In this document: one piece after another, positions 46,865 to 56,579 of the stretch
Layout: the number at the start of each line of letters is the position of its first letter
How positions within the stretch are numbered: position 1 is the stretch's first letter
Assembly: GCF_018388465.1 (NCBI RefSeq)
Contig: NZ_CP074404.1
Span: 2,852,001-2,916,000 of the forward strand
DNA from: Cellulomonas fengjieae
Lineage (GTDB): Bacteria > Actinomycetota > Actinomycetes > Actinomycetales > Cellulomonadaceae
DNA length: 64,000 nucleotides
Reading direction: 5' to 3'
Made by a program: the position numbers and the translations under genes
Notes under the pieces: generated by a model
Seen by the model: the letters and a program-made list of their open reading frames with translations, nothing else
What the model was told of the DNA's origin: nothing
Database searches by the model: none

Positions 46865-47266
46865 TCAGACCCGGCGGCGCTTCGGCGGACGGCAGCCGTT
46901 GTGCGCCTGGGGGGTCACGTCCTGGATCGAGCCGACCTCGAGGCCGGTCGCCTGGAGCGAGCGGATCGCGGTCTCACGGCCAGAGCCGGGGCCCTTGACG
47001 AAGACGTCGACCTTCTTCATGCCGTGCTCCTGGGCGCGACGAGCGGCCGCCTCTGCGGCGAGCTGCGCCGCGAAGGGGGTCGACTTGCGCGAGCCCTTGA
47101 AGCCCACCTGGCCGGACGAGGCGGACGCGATGACGGCGCCCGTCGGGTCGGTGATGGAGATGATCGTGTTGTTGAACGTGCTCTTGATGTGCGCCTGGCC
47201 GTGGGAGACGTTCTTCTTCTCCTTGCGGCGCGGCTTGCGCACGGCGGAACGGGTCTTGGGAGGCAT
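46865..47266 (-). CDS. rpsK: 30S ribosomal protein S11
   Basis: The 133-residue protein has [47 protein letters not shown] and the invariant end [18 protein letters not shown]11 sits on the platform near the decoding centre. It lies 68 bases after rpsM. Confidence 0.98.
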   Translation of the reverse strand: MPPKTRSAVRKPRRKEKKNVSHGQAHIKSTFNNTIISITDPTGAVIASASSGQVGFKGSRKSTPFAAQLAAEAAARRAQEHGMKKVDVFVKGPGSGRETAIRSLQATGLEVGSIQDVTPQAHNGCRPPKRRRV

Positions 47267-47334
47267 GCTCTTCTTCTCTCGAGATCAGCTGTGGATGACC
47301 GGGCGGCGCACCGGGGTGCAGCCAGCCGGGAGGG

Positions 47335-47715
47335 CTACTTGCGCCCGGCCTTCTTCTTGCCGGCGACGGTGCGCTTCGGGCCCTTGCGGGTACGCGCGTT
47401 GGTCTTGGTGCGCTGGCCGCGGACGGGAAGACCACGGCGGTGACGCAGGCCCTCGTAGCAGCCGATCTCGACCTTGCGGCGGATGTCCGCAGCGACCTCG
47501 CGGCGAAGGTCACCCTCGAGCTTGTAGTTGCCCTCGAGGTAGTCGCGCAGCGCGACGAGCTCGGCGTCGCCGAGATCCTTCACGCGCAGGTCCGGGCTGA
47601 TGCCGGTCGCGGCCAGAGTTGCCTGGGCGCGGGTACGGCCGACCCCGTAGATGTAGGTGAGCGCGATCTCGAGCCGCTTCTCGCGGGGGAGGTCGACTCC
47701 AACAAGACGTGCCAT
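47335..47715 (-). CDS. rpsM: 30S ribosomal protein S13
   Basis: The 126-residue protein starts [30 protein letters not shown], with [25 protein letters not shown] near the end and a basic GKKKAGRK tail contacting P-site tRNA. The ATG at 47715 is set by the family start. A 203-base gap with small hairpins separates it from rpmJ. Confidence 0.98.
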   Translation of the reverse strand: MARLVGVDLPREKRLEIALTYIYGVGRTRAQATLAATGISPDLRVKDLGDAELVALRDYLEGNYKLEGDLRREVAADIRRKVEIGCYEGLRHRRGLPVRGQRTKTNARTRKGPKRTVAGKKKAGRK

Positions 47716-47918
47716 GTGCCTGGTGGCTCCTGAACTGCAACGGAGGTCTGCCGCACTGCCCTCCCGCGTGCTGCGGGCCCCGGCCTCCGACCGAGGGTGC
47801 ACCGGTGCGGTCCGGGCCTGAGCCCGGCACCCCACCGGAGTGGCTGTGCGCTTGCTGGTCCTCCGGGGAGGACCGTGGTGCTGTCGAGCTGCTGGTCCGA
47901 CGGACCGGCGTCAGGGCA

Positions 47919-48032
47919 TCAGCCCTGGCGCTGCTTGTGGCGCAGGTTCTCGCAGATCACCTGGACGCGACCGTGCCGGCGGATCACCTTGCACTTGTCG
48001 CAGATCTTCTTGACGCTGGGCTTGACCTTCAT
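47919..48032 (-). CDS. rpmJ: 50S ribosomal protein L36 (zinc-binding form)
   Basis: A 37-residue protein, [20 protein letters not shown] at the start, with zinc ligands Cys11, Cys14, Cys27 and His32. It is the C+ type, needing zinc; a zinc-free paralogue would be elsewhere if present. It lies between infA and rpsM as usual. Confidence 0.97.
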   Translation of the reverse strand: MKVKPSVKKICDKCKVIRRHGRVQVICENLRHKQRQG

Positions 48033-48098
48033 CGCGTGTTCCTCCGCCGCCGCTCGTGCTCGGGTGCCCCCGAGGATGACGGCGTGTTCGAGTGGCTG

Positions 48099-48320
48099 TT
48101 ACTTGTAGCGGTAGACGATCCGGCCACGGGACAGGTCGTACGGGCTCAGCTCCACCACGACGCGGTCCTCGGGAAGGATCCGGATGTAGTGCTGACGCAT
48201 CTTGCCCGAGATGTGGGCGAGCACCTTGTGGCCGTTGGTGAGCTCCACGCGGAACATCGCGTTCGGCAGAGCCTCCACGACGCTGCCCTCGATCTCGATG
48301 ACACCGTCCTTCTTCGCCAT
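48099..48320 (-). CDS. infA: Translation initiation factor IF-1
   Basis: The 73-residue OB-fold protein reads [20 protein letters not shown] and ends [16 protein letters not shown], the universal IF-1 sequence. IF-1 binds the A site during initiation. GGAGG lies just upstream. It heads the infA-rpmJ-rpsM-rpsK-rpoA-rplQ run. Confidence 0.98.
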   Translation of the reverse strand: MAKKDGVIEIEGSVVEALPNAMFRVELTNGHKVLAHISGKMRQHYIRILPEDRVVVELSPYDLSRGRIVYRYK

Positions 48321-48409
48321 ATCCTCCGCTAACTGTCGGTTCTGATAGATCAGCCCACGTCGGCCGATCCCGCCCGGGACGGGTGGGTCAGCCTGGTGGG
48401 ATCGTGCAG

Positions 48410-48440
48410 GGAACAATCGTGCTGGAACAACCGTGGGAAC
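48410..48440. repeat. Direct repeats in the infA leader
   Basis: GGAACAATCGTG (48410-48421) and GGAACAACCGTG (48424-48435) differ at one base, and GGAAC follows at 48436-48440. On the mRNA strand they read CACG(A/G)TTGTTCC. They lie about 90-120 nt before the infA start. Confidence 0.55.
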
Positions 48441-48477
48441 AGCGCGCCACGAGAACCGGGCGCACACCCAACGGACA

Positions 48478-48483
48478 ATCTTA
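48478..48483 (-). promoter_or_regulatory. -10 TAAGAT of the infA operon
   Basis: TAAGAT on the minus strand with a weak TTCGCC 17 bases upstream. It implies a leader of about 150 nt before infA. Confidence 0.5.
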
Positions 48484-48561
48484 CGGCATCAGGCCCGGTG
48501 GGCGAAACCGTGCACGGCTCAGCCTACGTGCGCTCCACCACACGCCCTGTGCGACGAGACG

Positions 48562-48599
48562 CGGAAGGGCCGCCGTCGCGTGCGACGGCGGCCCTTCCG
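48562..48599. terminator. Terminator of the LAxTG cell-wall protein gene
   Basis: A perfect 18-bp stem (48562-48579 with 48582-48599) 19 bases after the stop at 48619. It isolates infA transcription from the upstream gene. Confidence 0.9.
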
Positions 48600-48618
48600 G
48601 TCGTTCAGCTCGCCTCGA

Positions 48619-49629
48619 TCAGCTCGTGGTCGACGAGCCCGTACGGCGTCGCCGCACCAGCAGCAGGGCCGCACCCGACAGCATCAGGATCGCGGCGGCG
48701 AGCACGCCCGGCGTCGCCGACGACCCGGTGGCCGCGAGCACCGCACCGTCACCGTCGTCGGCCAGGACCTCGGAGTAGAACGTCGCCGTGGGGGTCGGGC
48801 CGGCGGCCAGGACCTCCTCGGTCGGCGCGGGAGTCGTCGGCGTCACGTCGTCCACCTCGCCCGCCGGCGGCGCCGTGGGCGCCGGCGTCGCCGTGGGCGG
48901 CTGGCTCGGCGCCGGAAGGACCACGGGCACGGACTGGGTCGGGGTCGGCGTCGGCGTCACGCTCGGCGCCGGAGGCAGGCTCGGAGAGGGCGTCGTGGTC
49001 GGCGTGGGGGTCGTCGCGGGGGGCGGTGTCGCCGACGGCGTCGCGGTCGGGGTGGCCGTCGGTGTCGGCTCGCACGCGGGCACGGTCACCATGTCGGAGA
49101 GCTCGAAGTGCTGCGCGTGGTGGATCGGCGGCCAGCCGATGTAGGACTTCGGGTAGGACGGCGCCGGGCTGTCCGTGAAGAGGCTGGCATCGCCGTAGGC
49201 CTGGTCCTCCTGGACGGCCCAGCCCGGCCCGCAGAGCACCACACCGGCGGGGAGCGCCTTCGTGATCTCGGCGAGCGTGAGCTTCCGGTAGGACGCACCG
49301 GGCCAGGTGGCCACCAGGTACTGCTGGGTCGAGTTCTCCCACGAGACGGGCGCGGCCACGTCCCGCTTCAGGTAGACGTACGCGGCGGTCGTCGACGGCC
49401 GCTCGGCGGTCTGGGCAGCCGGCGCCGGCTGCGCGACCTGCTTGGGGTCGGTGCGCTTCTGTTCGTTGCGCTTCTGCTCCTTGTGCTGCCCCTGGCCGTC
49501 GGACCGGCCGCGGTCGTGCGCCTGCACGCCGCCGGCACCGAGCGTGAGCATGAGGGCCGAGACGATCAGGACCGCGCCGGCACGGCGGGTCCGGGAAGTG
49601 GGCGGGGAGGGAAAGATGCTGCGCTGCAT
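48619..49629 (-). CDS. LAxTG-anchored cell-wall protein with Pro/Thr-rich stalk
   Basis: The 336-residue product has a signal peptide (~15-37, ending GVQA), a ~125-residue domain I do not recognise (SYRKLTLAEITKALPAGVVLCGP, SYIGWPPIHHAQHFELSDMVTVPACE; two Cys), a Pro/Thr/Ala stalk (~190-285), and a sorting signal LAATG at 298-302 followed by a hydrophobic helix and RRRR. LAxTG is the motif used by class E sortases. No sortase gene is in the window. Its place between map and infA interrupts a conserved gene order. Confidence 0.85.
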   Translation of the reverse strand: MQRSIFPSPPTSRTRRAGAVLIVSALMLTLGAGGVQAHDRGRSDGQGQHKEQKRNEQKRTDPKQVAQPAPAAQTAERPSTTAAYVYLKRDVAAPVSWENSTQQYLVATWPGASYRKLTLAEITKALPAGVVLCGPGWAVQEDQAYGDASLFTDSPAPSYPKSYIGWPPIHHAQHFELSDMVTVPACEPTPTATPTATPSATPPPATTPTPTTTPSPSLPPAPSVTPTPTPTQSVPVVLPAPSQPPTATPAPTAPPAGEVDDVTPTTPAPTEEVLAAGPTPTATFYSEVLADDGDGAVLAATGSSATPGVLAAAILMLSGAALLLVRRRRTGSSTTS

Positions 49630-49891
49630 GAGTCACCCATCACGTCGGTCGCAGGCGCGCGCTGACCACGTGCCTGCATGGCTCGGGCGCCCTCCCCCTC
49701 ACCGCGCGAGATGCGCGGGCCCCAGGTCGACCCGTGGCGATTCGTTCACCGCCGGCAGGACCGTATCCGACAAACCGGGCAACGCGCGCGTTTTTCGCCC
49801 GATCCGGGGCGATTTGTGGACGATAGCGACAAGTTCACCTGGTCGGCCTACCGGGACACGGGCCGATTGCTCGGCCGAGCGGTGCGATGGC
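49630..49891. other. Gap upstream of the LAxTG gene
   Basis: These 262 bases between map and the cell-wall protein gene hold no gene. GCGCG-type short palindromes occur near 49700-49715 and the region could hold a promoter and leader for the minus-strand gene. I compared it with the actinobacterial ydaO c-di-AMP riboswitch and could not find the conserved core. Confidence 0.35.
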
Positions 49892-50734
49892 TCAGCCGAG
49901 CGGCGCGATGGTCACGCCGCGCGAGCCCAGCTCGAGCGCGCCGCCGTCCACCGCCGTCAGCACCCAGATACCGTCCTCCAGCACCGCGACGGAGTGCTCC
50001 CAGTGCGACGCGCGCGAGCCGTCCGACGTGACGACGGTCCAGTCGTCGTCGAGCGTGCGGCTGAACCGCTGACCGCGCACGAGCATGGGCTCGACCGCCA
50101 CGCAGAGGCCCGGGCGGACCCGCGGACCGCGGTCGCGCGTGCGGAAGTTCGGCACGTCGGGCGGCTGGTGCATCGCGGTCCCGATCCCGTGGCCGACGTA
50201 CTCCTCGACGATCCCGTACCGCTGTCCCCCGTTGCGCCCGGCGGCCTGCGCAGCGTCGACCACGTCCTCGACCGCCTCCCCCACCGCCCCGAGCCGCTCG
50301 GCGCCGCTGAGCGCCGCGATCCCCGCCCACATGGCCTGCTCCGTGGTGGCCGCGAGGTCGATGTCTGCGGGGTCGGCTCCGTCGAGCACGACGGTGATGG
50401 CGGAGTCGCCGTGCCAGCCCTCGACGACCGCGCCGCAGTCGATCGAGACCACGTCACCGGCCTCGAGGACGCGGTCGCCCGGGATCCCGTGGACGACCTC
50501 GTCGTTCACGGAGACGCACAGCGTCGCCGGGTACCCGTGGTAGCCGAGGAACGAGGGCGTCGCGTGGTGGTCGGCGATGACCTCGGCGGCGACGGCGTCG
50601 AGCTGTGCCGTTGTCGCGCCGGCGACGGCTCGCTCACGCACGGCCGCCAGCGCCTCGGCGACCACCAGTCCCGCACGCCGCATGAGCAGCACCTGCTCGG
50701 GACTCTTGTACTCGATCCGCTCGCGACCGAACAC
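49892..50734 (-). CDS. map: Methionine aminopeptidase type I
   Basis: The 280-residue enzyme removes N-terminal Met from new proteins. Metal ligands are visible: Asp in VSIDCGAVVEGWHGDSAITV (two Asp), His in EYVGHGIGTAMHQPP, Glu in CVAVEPMLV and Glu in WEHSVAVLEDG. It has no N-terminal SH3 zinc extension. It follows adk after 2 bases; secY-adk-map is the conserved order. Confidence 0.97.
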   Translation of the reverse strand: MFGRERIEYKSPEQVLLMRRAGLVVAEALAAVRERAVAGATTAQLDAVAAEVIADHHATPSFLGYHGYPATLCVSVNDEVVHGIPGDRVLEAGDVVSIDCGAVVEGWHGDSAITVVLDGADPADIDLAATTEQAMWAGIAALSGAERLGAVGEAVEDVVDAAQAAGRNGGQRYGIVEEYVGHGIGTAMHQPPDVPNFRTRDRGPRVRPGLCVAVEPMLVRGQRFSRTLDDDWTVVTSDGSRASHWEHSVAVLEDGIWVLTAVDGGALELGSRGVTIAPLG

Positions 50735-50736
50735 GC

Positions 50737-51318
50737 TCAGCCCTCGCCCGGGGCGCCGATCGCCGCGACCAGCCGCTCGGTGACCGCGTCGACCTCGCCG
50801 ATGCCGTCCACCTGGACGAGCAGGCCGCGCTCGGCGTACACGCGGGCGATCGGGGCGGTCTCCTGCGCGTACACGTCGAGGCGGTGGCGCACCACGTCCT
50901 CCGTGTCGTCCTCGCGTCCCTCGATCTCGGCGCGCTTGAGCAGTCGCTCGACCACGACGTCCGCGTCCGCGGTGATCTCGACGGCACGGTCGAGGGCCAG
51001 GCCCGCGTCGGCGAGGATCGCGTCGAGCTCGGCGACCTGCGCCACGTTGCGGGGGTACCCGTCGAGCAGGAAGCCGTCGGCGACGTCGTCCTGCCCCAGC
51101 CGGTCCCGCACCATCTCGTTGGTGACCGAGTCCGGCACGAGCGCCCCGCGCGAGGTGTACTCCTGCACCGTGCGACCGAGCGGTGTCCCGCCCTTGATGT
51201 TGGCGCGGAAGATGTCACCGGTGGAGATGGCGGGAACCCCGAGCCGCTCGGCGAGCCGTGCGGCCTGGGTCCCCTTGCCCGCTCCCGGAGGACCGAGCAG
51301 GACGAGGCGGGAGGTCAA
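50737..51318 (-). CDS. adk: Adenylate kinase
   Basis: The 193-residue enzyme interconverts 2 ADP with ATP and AMP. It has LVLLGPPGAGKGTQAARLAE, AISTGDIFRANI, FLLDGYPRNVAQ and a short lid (~10 residues), the short form seen in actinobacteria. The start is a TTG overlapping the secY stop (TTGA), with GAAGGG about 9 nt upstream, because no ATG or GTG precedes the P-loop at a useful distance. Confidence 0.96.
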   Translation of the reverse strand: MTSRLVLLGPPGAGKGTQAARLAERLGVPAISTGDIFRANIKGGTPLGRTVQEYTSRGALVPDSVTNEMVRDRLGQDDVADGFLLDGYPRNVAQVAELDAILADAGLALDRAVEITADADVVVERLLKRAEIEGREDDTEDVVRHRLDVYAQETAPIARVYAERGLLVQVDGIGEVDAVTERLVAAIGAPGEG

Positions 51319-52610
51319 CGCAAGAACCCTTCGTAGTGCCGCTGCTGGAGCTGGGACTCGATCTGCTTCACCGTCTCCAGGCCGACGCCGACGACGATGA
51401 GGATCGACGCCCCGCCGAACGGGATGTTGGCACCGACGCCCAGCACGATGAACGCGATGGTCGGGATGAGCGCCACGATGGCCAGGTACACCGAGCCCGG
51501 TGCGGTGATGCGCGAGATGACGTAGTCGAGGTACTCGGCGGTGGGCCGCCCGGCACGGATGCCGGGGATGAAGCCGCCGTACTTCTTCATGTTGTCGGCG
51601 ACCTCGTCCGGGTTGAACGTGATCGCGGTGTAGAAGTAGCAGAAGAAGATGATCAGCACGACGTAGATCGCCAGGTGCAGCGGCGCGCTCGGCGACGCCA
51701 GGTAGCGGGTGATCCACTGGACCCAGCCCGCCGCCGGGTCGCCGAACTGCGCGAGCAGCCCGGGCACCGCCAGCAGGGACGACGCGAAGATCACGGGGAT
51801 CACGCCGGCCATGTTGATCTTGATCGGGATGTAGGTGCTCGAGCCGCCGTACATGCGCCGGCCGACCATCCGCTTGGCGTACTGCACGGGGATCCGTCGC
51901 TGGGACTGCTCGACGAACACCACGAGCGCGATGACCAGGACCACGATCGCCATGACGACGATGAACTTCGAGATGCCGTTGTCGCCACCGGCGATCGACC
52001 ACATGGCGCCCGGGAAGCTGGCGGCGATCGACGTGAAGATGAGCAGCGACATGCCGTTGCCGACGCCGCGCTCCGTGATCAGCTCACCGAGCCACATGAT
52101 CAGGCCGGTACCGGCGGTCATGGTGATGACCATGAGCAGCAGCGTCTGCCACGACGGGTCCGGGATGACGTCGACCGTGCAGCCGGCGAACAGCTGACCG
52201 CTGCGCGCGACCGTGATGATCGTCGTCGACTGGAGGATCGCGAGCCCGATCGTCAGGTACCGCGTGTACTGCGTGAGCTTCGCGGTGCCGGACTGGCCCT
52301 CCTTGTGGAGCTCCTCGAAGCGAGGGATGACCACCCGGAGCAGCTGCACGATGATGCTCGCCGTGATGTACGGCATGATCCCGAGCGCGAACACCGAGAG
52401 CTGGAGCAGGGCTCCGCCGCTGAACAGGTTCACCAGGCCGAGCAGGTCATTGCCCTGCGACTGCTCGATACACGTCTGCACGTTCGGGTAGGAGACCCCC
52501 GGGGTCGGCAGGAACGAACCCACCCGGAAGAGCACCATGATCCCGATGGTGAAGAGCAGCTTGCGCCGCAGGTCGGGCGTTCGGAACGCCCGCACGAATG
52601 CGCTGAGCAC
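51315..52610 (-). CDS. secY: Preprotein translocase subunit SecY
   Basis: SecY is the protein-conducting channel of the Sec system. The 431-residue protein starts MLSAFVRAFRTPDLRRKLLFTIGIM and shows ten hydrophobic segments, TFNPDEVADNMKKYGGFIPGIRAGRPTAEYL near the C-terminal half and GIGLAI-type lateral gate helices. GTG start with AGGAGGACAG upstream. It overlaps adk by 4 nt. Confidence 0.98.
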   Translation of the reverse strand: MLSAFVRAFRTPDLRRKLLFTIGIMVLFRVGSFLPTPGVSYPNVQTCIEQSQGNDLLGLVNLFSGGALLQLSVFALGIMPYITASIIVQLLRVVIPRFEELHKEGQSGTAKLTQYTRYLTIGLAILQSTTIITVARSGQLFAGCTVDVIPDPSWQTLLLMVITMTAGTGLIMWLGELITERGVGNGMSLLIFTSIAASFPGAMWSIAGGDNGISKFIVVMAIVVLVIALVVFVEQSQRRIPVQYAKRMVGRRMYGGSSTYIPIKINMAGVIPVIFASSLLAVPGLLAQFGDPAAGWVQWITRYLASPSAPLHLAIYVVLIIFFCYFYTAITFNPDEVADNMKKYGGFIPGIRAGRPTAEYLDYVISRITAPGSVYLAIVALIPTIAFIVLGVGANIPFGGASILIVVGVGLETVKQIESQLQQRHYEGFLR

Positions 52611-52725
52611 CTGTCCTCCTGGGCCGCCGAAGCGGCATCGCGTACGACCGGTCCGTCCCGGTCGTGCAGCCCACGACGAGTCGCGAGCACCGGGGCACCC
52701 TAACTGATGCCCGCCGACATACGGA

Positions 52726-52763
52726 ACGGGACCGGTGGGTAACTACGTCCCCACCGGTCCCGT
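52726..52763. terminator. Terminator hairpin of the spc-type operon after rplO
   Basis: ACGGGACCGGTGGG (52726-52739) pairs with CCCACCGGTCCCGT (52750-52763), 8 bases after the rplO stop. secY may therefore have its own promoter; TAGGGT near 52697-52692 on the minus strand is a candidate -10. Confidence 0.8.
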
Positions 52764-52770
52764 CCTTCGA

Positions 52771-53526
52771 TCAGTCCTGCGCGACGCTTCCGCCGGCAGC
52801 CACGATCGCGTCCTTCGCGGACGCCGAGTAGGCGTCGACCGCGACGGAGACCTTGACCGTGAGCTCGCCGGTGCCGAGCACCTTGACGGGCTTGCCCTTG
52901 CGGACAGCGCCCTTCGCCACGAGGTCGGCGACCGTCACGTCGCCACCGTCCGGGTACAGCGCGGAGAGCTTGTCCAGGTTGACCACCTGGTACTCCACGC
53001 GGAACGGGTTCTTGAAGCCACGCAGCTTCGGGAGGCGCATGTGCAGAGGCATCTGCCCACCCTCGAAGCGCACGGGCACCTGGTAGCGGGCCTTGGTGCC
53101 CTTGGTGCCACGCCCGGCCGTCTTGCCCTTGGACGCCTCGCCACGACCCACGCGGGTCTTGGCGGTCTTGGCGCCGGGGGCCGGACGGAGGTGGTGCACC
53201 TTGAGCGTGCCGCCGTTGCCGGGCTGAGCAGCCGCCTCGGCCGCCTTCGCCGCAGCAGCGGAGACCGACTTCTTCGGCGCCTTGGGCTCGGCCTTGGCGG
53301 CCTTCGCCTTCGGTGCAGCCTCGGTCGTCGACTCGGCCTTGTCGGCCTTGTCCGCCTTCGCGGCTGCCTTCGGCTTGTCCGCAGCAGCGGCCTTCGCCTT
53401 GGTCGCCTTCGGAGCGGACTCCGTGTCGGCGGCCTTCTCTGCAGCCTTCTTGGGAGCTGCCTTGGCTGTGGCCTTCTTGGGGGCCGTCACCTCGGCCTCC
53501 GCCTTGTCGTTCTTCTCGTCAGCCAT
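52771..53526 (-). CDS. rplO: 50S ribosomal protein L15 with long Ala/Lys-rich N-terminal extension
   Basis: The last ~144 residues are a normal L15 ([53 protein letters not shown]). Before them lie ~107 residues rich in Ala and Lys with Pro and Glu, like histone H1 tails. It could be an rRNA- or DNA-binding tail. The ATG at 53526 is chosen because GGAG lies upstream; a GTG six bases earlier is possible. It directly follows rpmD. Confidence 0.96.
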   Translation of the reverse strand: MADEKNDKAEAEVTAPKKATAKAAPKKAAEKAADTESAPKATKAKAAAADKPKAAAKADKADKAESTTEAAPKAKAAKAEPKAPKKSVSAAAAKAAEAAAQPGNGGTLKVHHLRPAPGAKTAKTRVGRGEASKGKTAGRGTKGTKARYQVPVRFEGGQMPLHMRLPKLRGFKNPFRVEYQVVNLDKLSALYPDGGDVTVADLVAKGAVRKGKPVKVLGTGELTVKVSVAVDAYSASAKDAIVAAGGSVAQD

Positions 53527-53528
53527 GG

Positions 53529-53711
53529 TCACTCCACCTCTTCGACCGCGACAAGGTGCGTCACCGTCTTGACCATGCCGCGGATCTCAGGGCGGTCCTC
53601 CTTGACGACGACGTCGCCGATCCGCTTGAGGCCGAGGGTGCGCAGGGTGTCGCGCTGGTTCTGCTTACCGCCGATGCCAGAACGCGTCTGGGTCACCTTG
53701 AGTCGAGCCAT
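53529..53711 (-). CDS. rpmD: 50S ribosomal protein L30
   Basis: The 60-residue protein reads [32 protein letters not shown], typical L30, and ends in an acidic VEEVE. Its ATG overlaps the rpsE stop by one base. Confidence 0.97.
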   Translation of the reverse strand: MARLKVTQTRSGIGGKQNQRDTLRTLGLKRIGDVVVKEDRPEIRGMVKTVTHLVAVEEVE

Positions 53712-54370
53712 CAGGCACCTGCCTTCGAGCCGGCCGCTGCGGCCAGGCCTGCGGCCTGGGCGCGCAGGAGCCATGCCGGAACGACGTGCTCCACCGGGAG
53801 CCCGCGGCGGGCGGCCACGGCCTCGGGACGCTCGAGGCCCTGGAGGGCCGCGACCGTGGCGTGCACGATGTTGATCGCGTTGGACGAGCCGAGCGACTTG
53901 CTCAGGACGTCGTGGATACCGGCGCACTCGAGAACGGCGCGCACCGGACCGCCGGCGATCACACCGGTACCCGGCGAGGCCGGACGCAGGAAGACGACGC
54001 CGGCAGCGGCCTCACCCTGGATGGGGTGCGGGATGGTGCCCTGGATGCGAGGAACCTTGAAGAAGTTCTTCTTGGCCTCCTCGACGCCCTTGGCGATCGC
54101 CGCGGGCACCTCCTTGGCCTTCCCGTAGCCGACGCCCACGGTGCCGTCGCCGTCGCCGACCACGACCAGCGCGGTGAAGCTGAAGCGGCGGCCGCCCTTG
54201 ACGACCTTGGCCACGCGGTTGATCGACACGACGCGCTCGAGGAACGCGCTCTTCTCTGCGGTGTCGCGGCCGCGGCCGCCACCGTCCCGGCCACGACCGC
54301 CGTCACGACGGTCGCCGCCCCCGGTGCCGCCCGCAGGCGCCCCGGTGTTGCTGCGCTGAGGAGCAGCCAT
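53711..54370 (-). CDS. rpsE: 30S ribosomal protein S5
   Basis: The 219-residue protein has an S5 core with [32 protein letters not shown] and [14 protein letters not shown], and the C-terminal [17 protein letters not shown] ~38-residue Gly/Arg-rich N-terminal stretch, [15 protein letters not shown] and beyond, precedes it. S5 supports decoding fidelity. Confidence 0.97.
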   Translation of the reverse strand: MAAPQRSNTGAPAGGTGGGDRRDGGRGRDGGGRGRDTAEKSAFLERVVSINRVAKVVKGGRRFSFTALVVVGDGDGTVGVGYGKAKEVPAAIAKGVEEAKKNFFKVPRIQGTIPHPIQGEAAAGVVFLRPASPGTGVIAGGPVRAVLECAGIHDVLSKSLGSSNAINIVHATVAALQGLERPEAVAARRGLPVEHVVPAWLLRAQAAGLAAAAGSKAGA

Positions 54371-54404
54371 CAGTGAGTCCTCTTCTTTCGGAAGGTCGTC
54401 GTGG

Positions 54405-54776
54405 TCACAGCTTCAGCCCACCCTCACGGGCGCCGTCAGCCACCGCGGCGACACGGCCGTGGTACTTGTTGCCGCCGCGGTCGAAGACCACAGCGTCGAG
54501 GCCGGCAGCCTTCGCACGCTCGGCGATCAGCTCGCCGACCTTGCGGGCCTTGGCGGTCTTGTCGTCGTTCGAGCCACGCAGGTCGGCCTCGAGGGTCGAC
54601 GCGGACACGATGGTGCGGCCGATGCCGTCGTCCACGACCTGCGCCGAGATGTGCCGGGCGGACCGGGTCACGACGAGACGGGGACGTGCGGCGGAGCCGG
54701 AGACCTTCTTGCGAAGGCGCACGTGACGACGCTGGCGGGCAATGCGCTTGCCCTTGCCGATGATCTTGAGAGCCAT
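54405..54776 (-). CDS. rplR: 50S ribosomal protein L18
   Basis: The 123-residue protein begins with a basic tail ([21 protein letters not shown]) and has [20 protein letters not shown] and [27 protein letters not shown]18 binds 5S rRNA. It follows rplF after 2 bases. Confidence 0.97.
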   Translation of the reverse strand: MALKIIGKGKRIARQRRHVRLRKKVSGSAARPRLVVTRSARHISAQVVDDGIGRTIVSASTLEADLRGSNDDKTAKARKVGELIAERAKAAGLDAVVFDRGGNKYHGRVAAVADGAREGGLKL

Positions 54777-54778
54777 GG

Positions 54779-55318
54779 CTACTTACCAGCCTTTCCGACC
54801 TTGCGGCGCACGTTCTCGCCCGCATACCGGACGCCCTTGCCCTTGTACGGCTCGGGCTTACGGATCTTGCGGATGTTCGCGGCGACCTCGCCCACCTGCT
54901 GCTTGTCGATGCCCTGCACCGAGAAGCGCGTCGGGGCCTCGACGACGAAGGTGATGCCCTCCGGCGGGTTGACCGTGACGGGGTGGCTGAAACCGAGTGC
55001 GAACTCGAGGTCAGAACCCTTGGCCGTCACGCGGTACCCGGTACCGACGATCTCGAGCTTCTTGACGTATCCCTCGGTCACGCCGATGACGAGGTTCGCC
55101 AGCAGCGTGCGGGTCAGTCCGTGCAGCGAACGCGAGGCGCGCTCGTCGTCGGGGCGGGTGACCACGAGGGCACCTGCCTCGTCGCGCGCAACCTCGATGG
55201 GGGCGGCGACCGTGTGCGTCAGGGTGCCCTTGGGGCCCTTGACCGTCACGACGGCACCGTTGATGTCGACATCCACGCCGGTGGGGACCGGGACGGGGAC
55301 TCTGCCGATTCGGGACAT
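54779..55318 (-). CDS. rplF: 50S ribosomal protein L6
   Basis: The 179-residue protein starts [30 protein letters not shown] and ends [26 protein letters not shown], the invariant L6 signature. Confidence 0.98.
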   Translation of the reverse strand: MSRIGRVPVPVPTGVDVDINGAVVTVKGPKGTLTHTVAAPIEVARDEAGALVVTRPDDERASRSLHGLTRTLLANLVIGVTEGYVKKLEIVGTGYRVTAKGSDLEFALGFSHPVTVNPPEGITFVVEAPTRFSVQGIDKQQVGEVAANIRKIRKPEPYKGKGVRYAGENVRRKVGKAGK

Positions 55319-55342
55319 GGCTAGCTCCTTTCCGTCTCGGAC

Positions 55343-55741
55343 TTACCAGACGTAGGCGAGGACTTCCCCACCCACGCCCTTCTTGGCGGCCTGCTTGTCG
55401 GTGAGGAGACCGGAGGACGTGGACAGGATCGCCACGCCCAGGCCGCCGAGCACCTTGGGCAGGTTGGTCGACTTGGCGTACACGCGCAGGCCCGGCTTGG
55501 ACACGCGCTTCACACCGGCGAGCGCACGCTCGCGGTTGGGGCCGTACTTGAGCTCGATGATGAGGTTCTTGCCGACGACGGCGTCCTCAACCTTCCAGCC
55601 CGCGATGTAGCCCTCCGCCTGGAGGATCTCCGCGATGTGCGACTTCAGCTTGGAGAACGGGATCAGCACGGTGTCGTGATGAGCCGAGTTCGCGTTACGC
55701 AGCCGCGTGAGCAGATCTGCGATGGGGTCGGTCATGGTCAT
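55343..55741 (-). CDS. rpsH: 30S ribosomal protein S8
   Basis: The 132-residue protein reads [20 protein letters not shown] and ends [27 protein letters not shown]8 binds 16S rRNA and is a translational repressor of the spc operon in E. coli. The MTM start is kept because related proteins share it. Confidence 0.98.
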   Translation of the reverse strand: MTMTDPIADLLTRLRNANSAHHDTVLIPFSKLKSHIAEILQAEGYIAGWKVEDAVVGKNLIIELKYGPNRERALAGVKRVSKPGLRVYAKSTNLPKVLGGLGVAILSTSSGLLTDKQAAKKGVGGEVLAYVW

Positions 55742-55818
55742 GGGGCTTGTGCCCTTCCTCGCCGGGGTATCCCGCCCCCGTGGGGGCTGGACCTACCGAC
55801 GTTCGTGTTGCTCGGGTT

Positions 55819-56004
55819 CTACCAGCTGCTCTTGGTCACGCCGGGAAGCTCGCCGCGGTGGGCCATCTCGCGCACGCAGATCCGGCACAGGCCGAACTTG
55901 CGGTACACCGAGTGGGGCCGGCCGCAACGCTGGCAGCGCGTGTAGCCACGCACCGCGAACTTCGGCTTGGCAGCAGCCTTGTTCTTGAGGGCAGTCTTCG
56001 CCAT
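55819..56004 (-). CDS. rpsN: 30S ribosomal protein S14 type Z (zinc-binding)
   Basis: The 61-residue protein has zinc ligands Cys24, Cys27, Cys40 and Cys43 (CQRCGRP and CRICVRE) and ends [15 protein letters not shown]. This is the short C+ S14, dependent on zinc. Confidence 0.98.
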   Translation of the reverse strand: MAKTALKNKAAAKPKFAVRGYTRCQRCGRPHSVYRKFGLCRICVREMAHRGELPGVTKSSW

Positions 56005-56006
56005 GG

Positions 56007-56579
56007 TCAGATCTCCTTGAACGGGAAGCCGAGGAGCTTGAGGAAAGCGCGACCCTCGTCGTCTGTGTCGGCCGTCGTGACGACCGTGATGTCCATCCCG
56101 CGGACCCGATCGATCTTGTCCTGGTCGATCTCGTGGAACACGGACTGCTCCACGAGGCCGAAGGTGTAGTTGCCGTGCCCGTCGAACTGCTGCGGCGAGA
56201 GGCCACGGAAGTCACGGATGCGCGGCAGCGCGGTGGAGAGCAGGCGGTCCAGGAACTCCCAGGCACGGTCGCCACGCAGGGTGACGTGGGCGCCGATGGG
56301 CATTCCCTCACGCAGCTTGAACTGCGCGATCGACTTGCGAGCCTTGGTGACCTGCGGCTTCTGACCCGTGATCTGGGTCAGGTCGCGGATCGCGCCCTCG
56401 ATAAGCTTGGAGTCCTTCGCGGCCTCGCCGACGCCCATGTTCACGACGACCTTCACCAGGCGCGCGACCTGGTTGATGTTCTCGTGACCGAACTGCTCGA
56501 AGAGCGCGTTCTTGATCTCGTCGTTGTACTTGGACTTCAGACGCGGCAGCGCCGGAGCCGAAAGTGTCGTCTCGGTCAT
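56007..56579 (-). CDS. rplE: 50S ribosomal protein L5
   Basis: The 190-residue protein has [52 protein letters not shown] and [32 protein letters not shown]5 binds 5S rRNA and contacts P-site tRNA. It overlaps rplX by one base. Confidence 0.98.
   Translation of the reverse strand: MTETTLSAPALPRLKSKYNDEIKNALFEQFGHENINQVARLVKVVVNMGVGEAAKDSKLIEGAIRDLTQITGQKPQVTKARKSIAQFKLREGMPIGAHVTLRGDRAWEFLDRLLSTALPRIRDFRGLSPQQFDGHGNYTFGLVEQSVFHEIDQDKIDRVRGMDITVVTTADTDDEGRAFLKLLGFPFKEI

Noticed and set aside
49630..49891. c-di-AMP (ydaO) riboswitch upstream of the LAxTG protein
   Set aside because: Actinobacterial cell-wall genes often have one, but the conserved core blocks could not be found.
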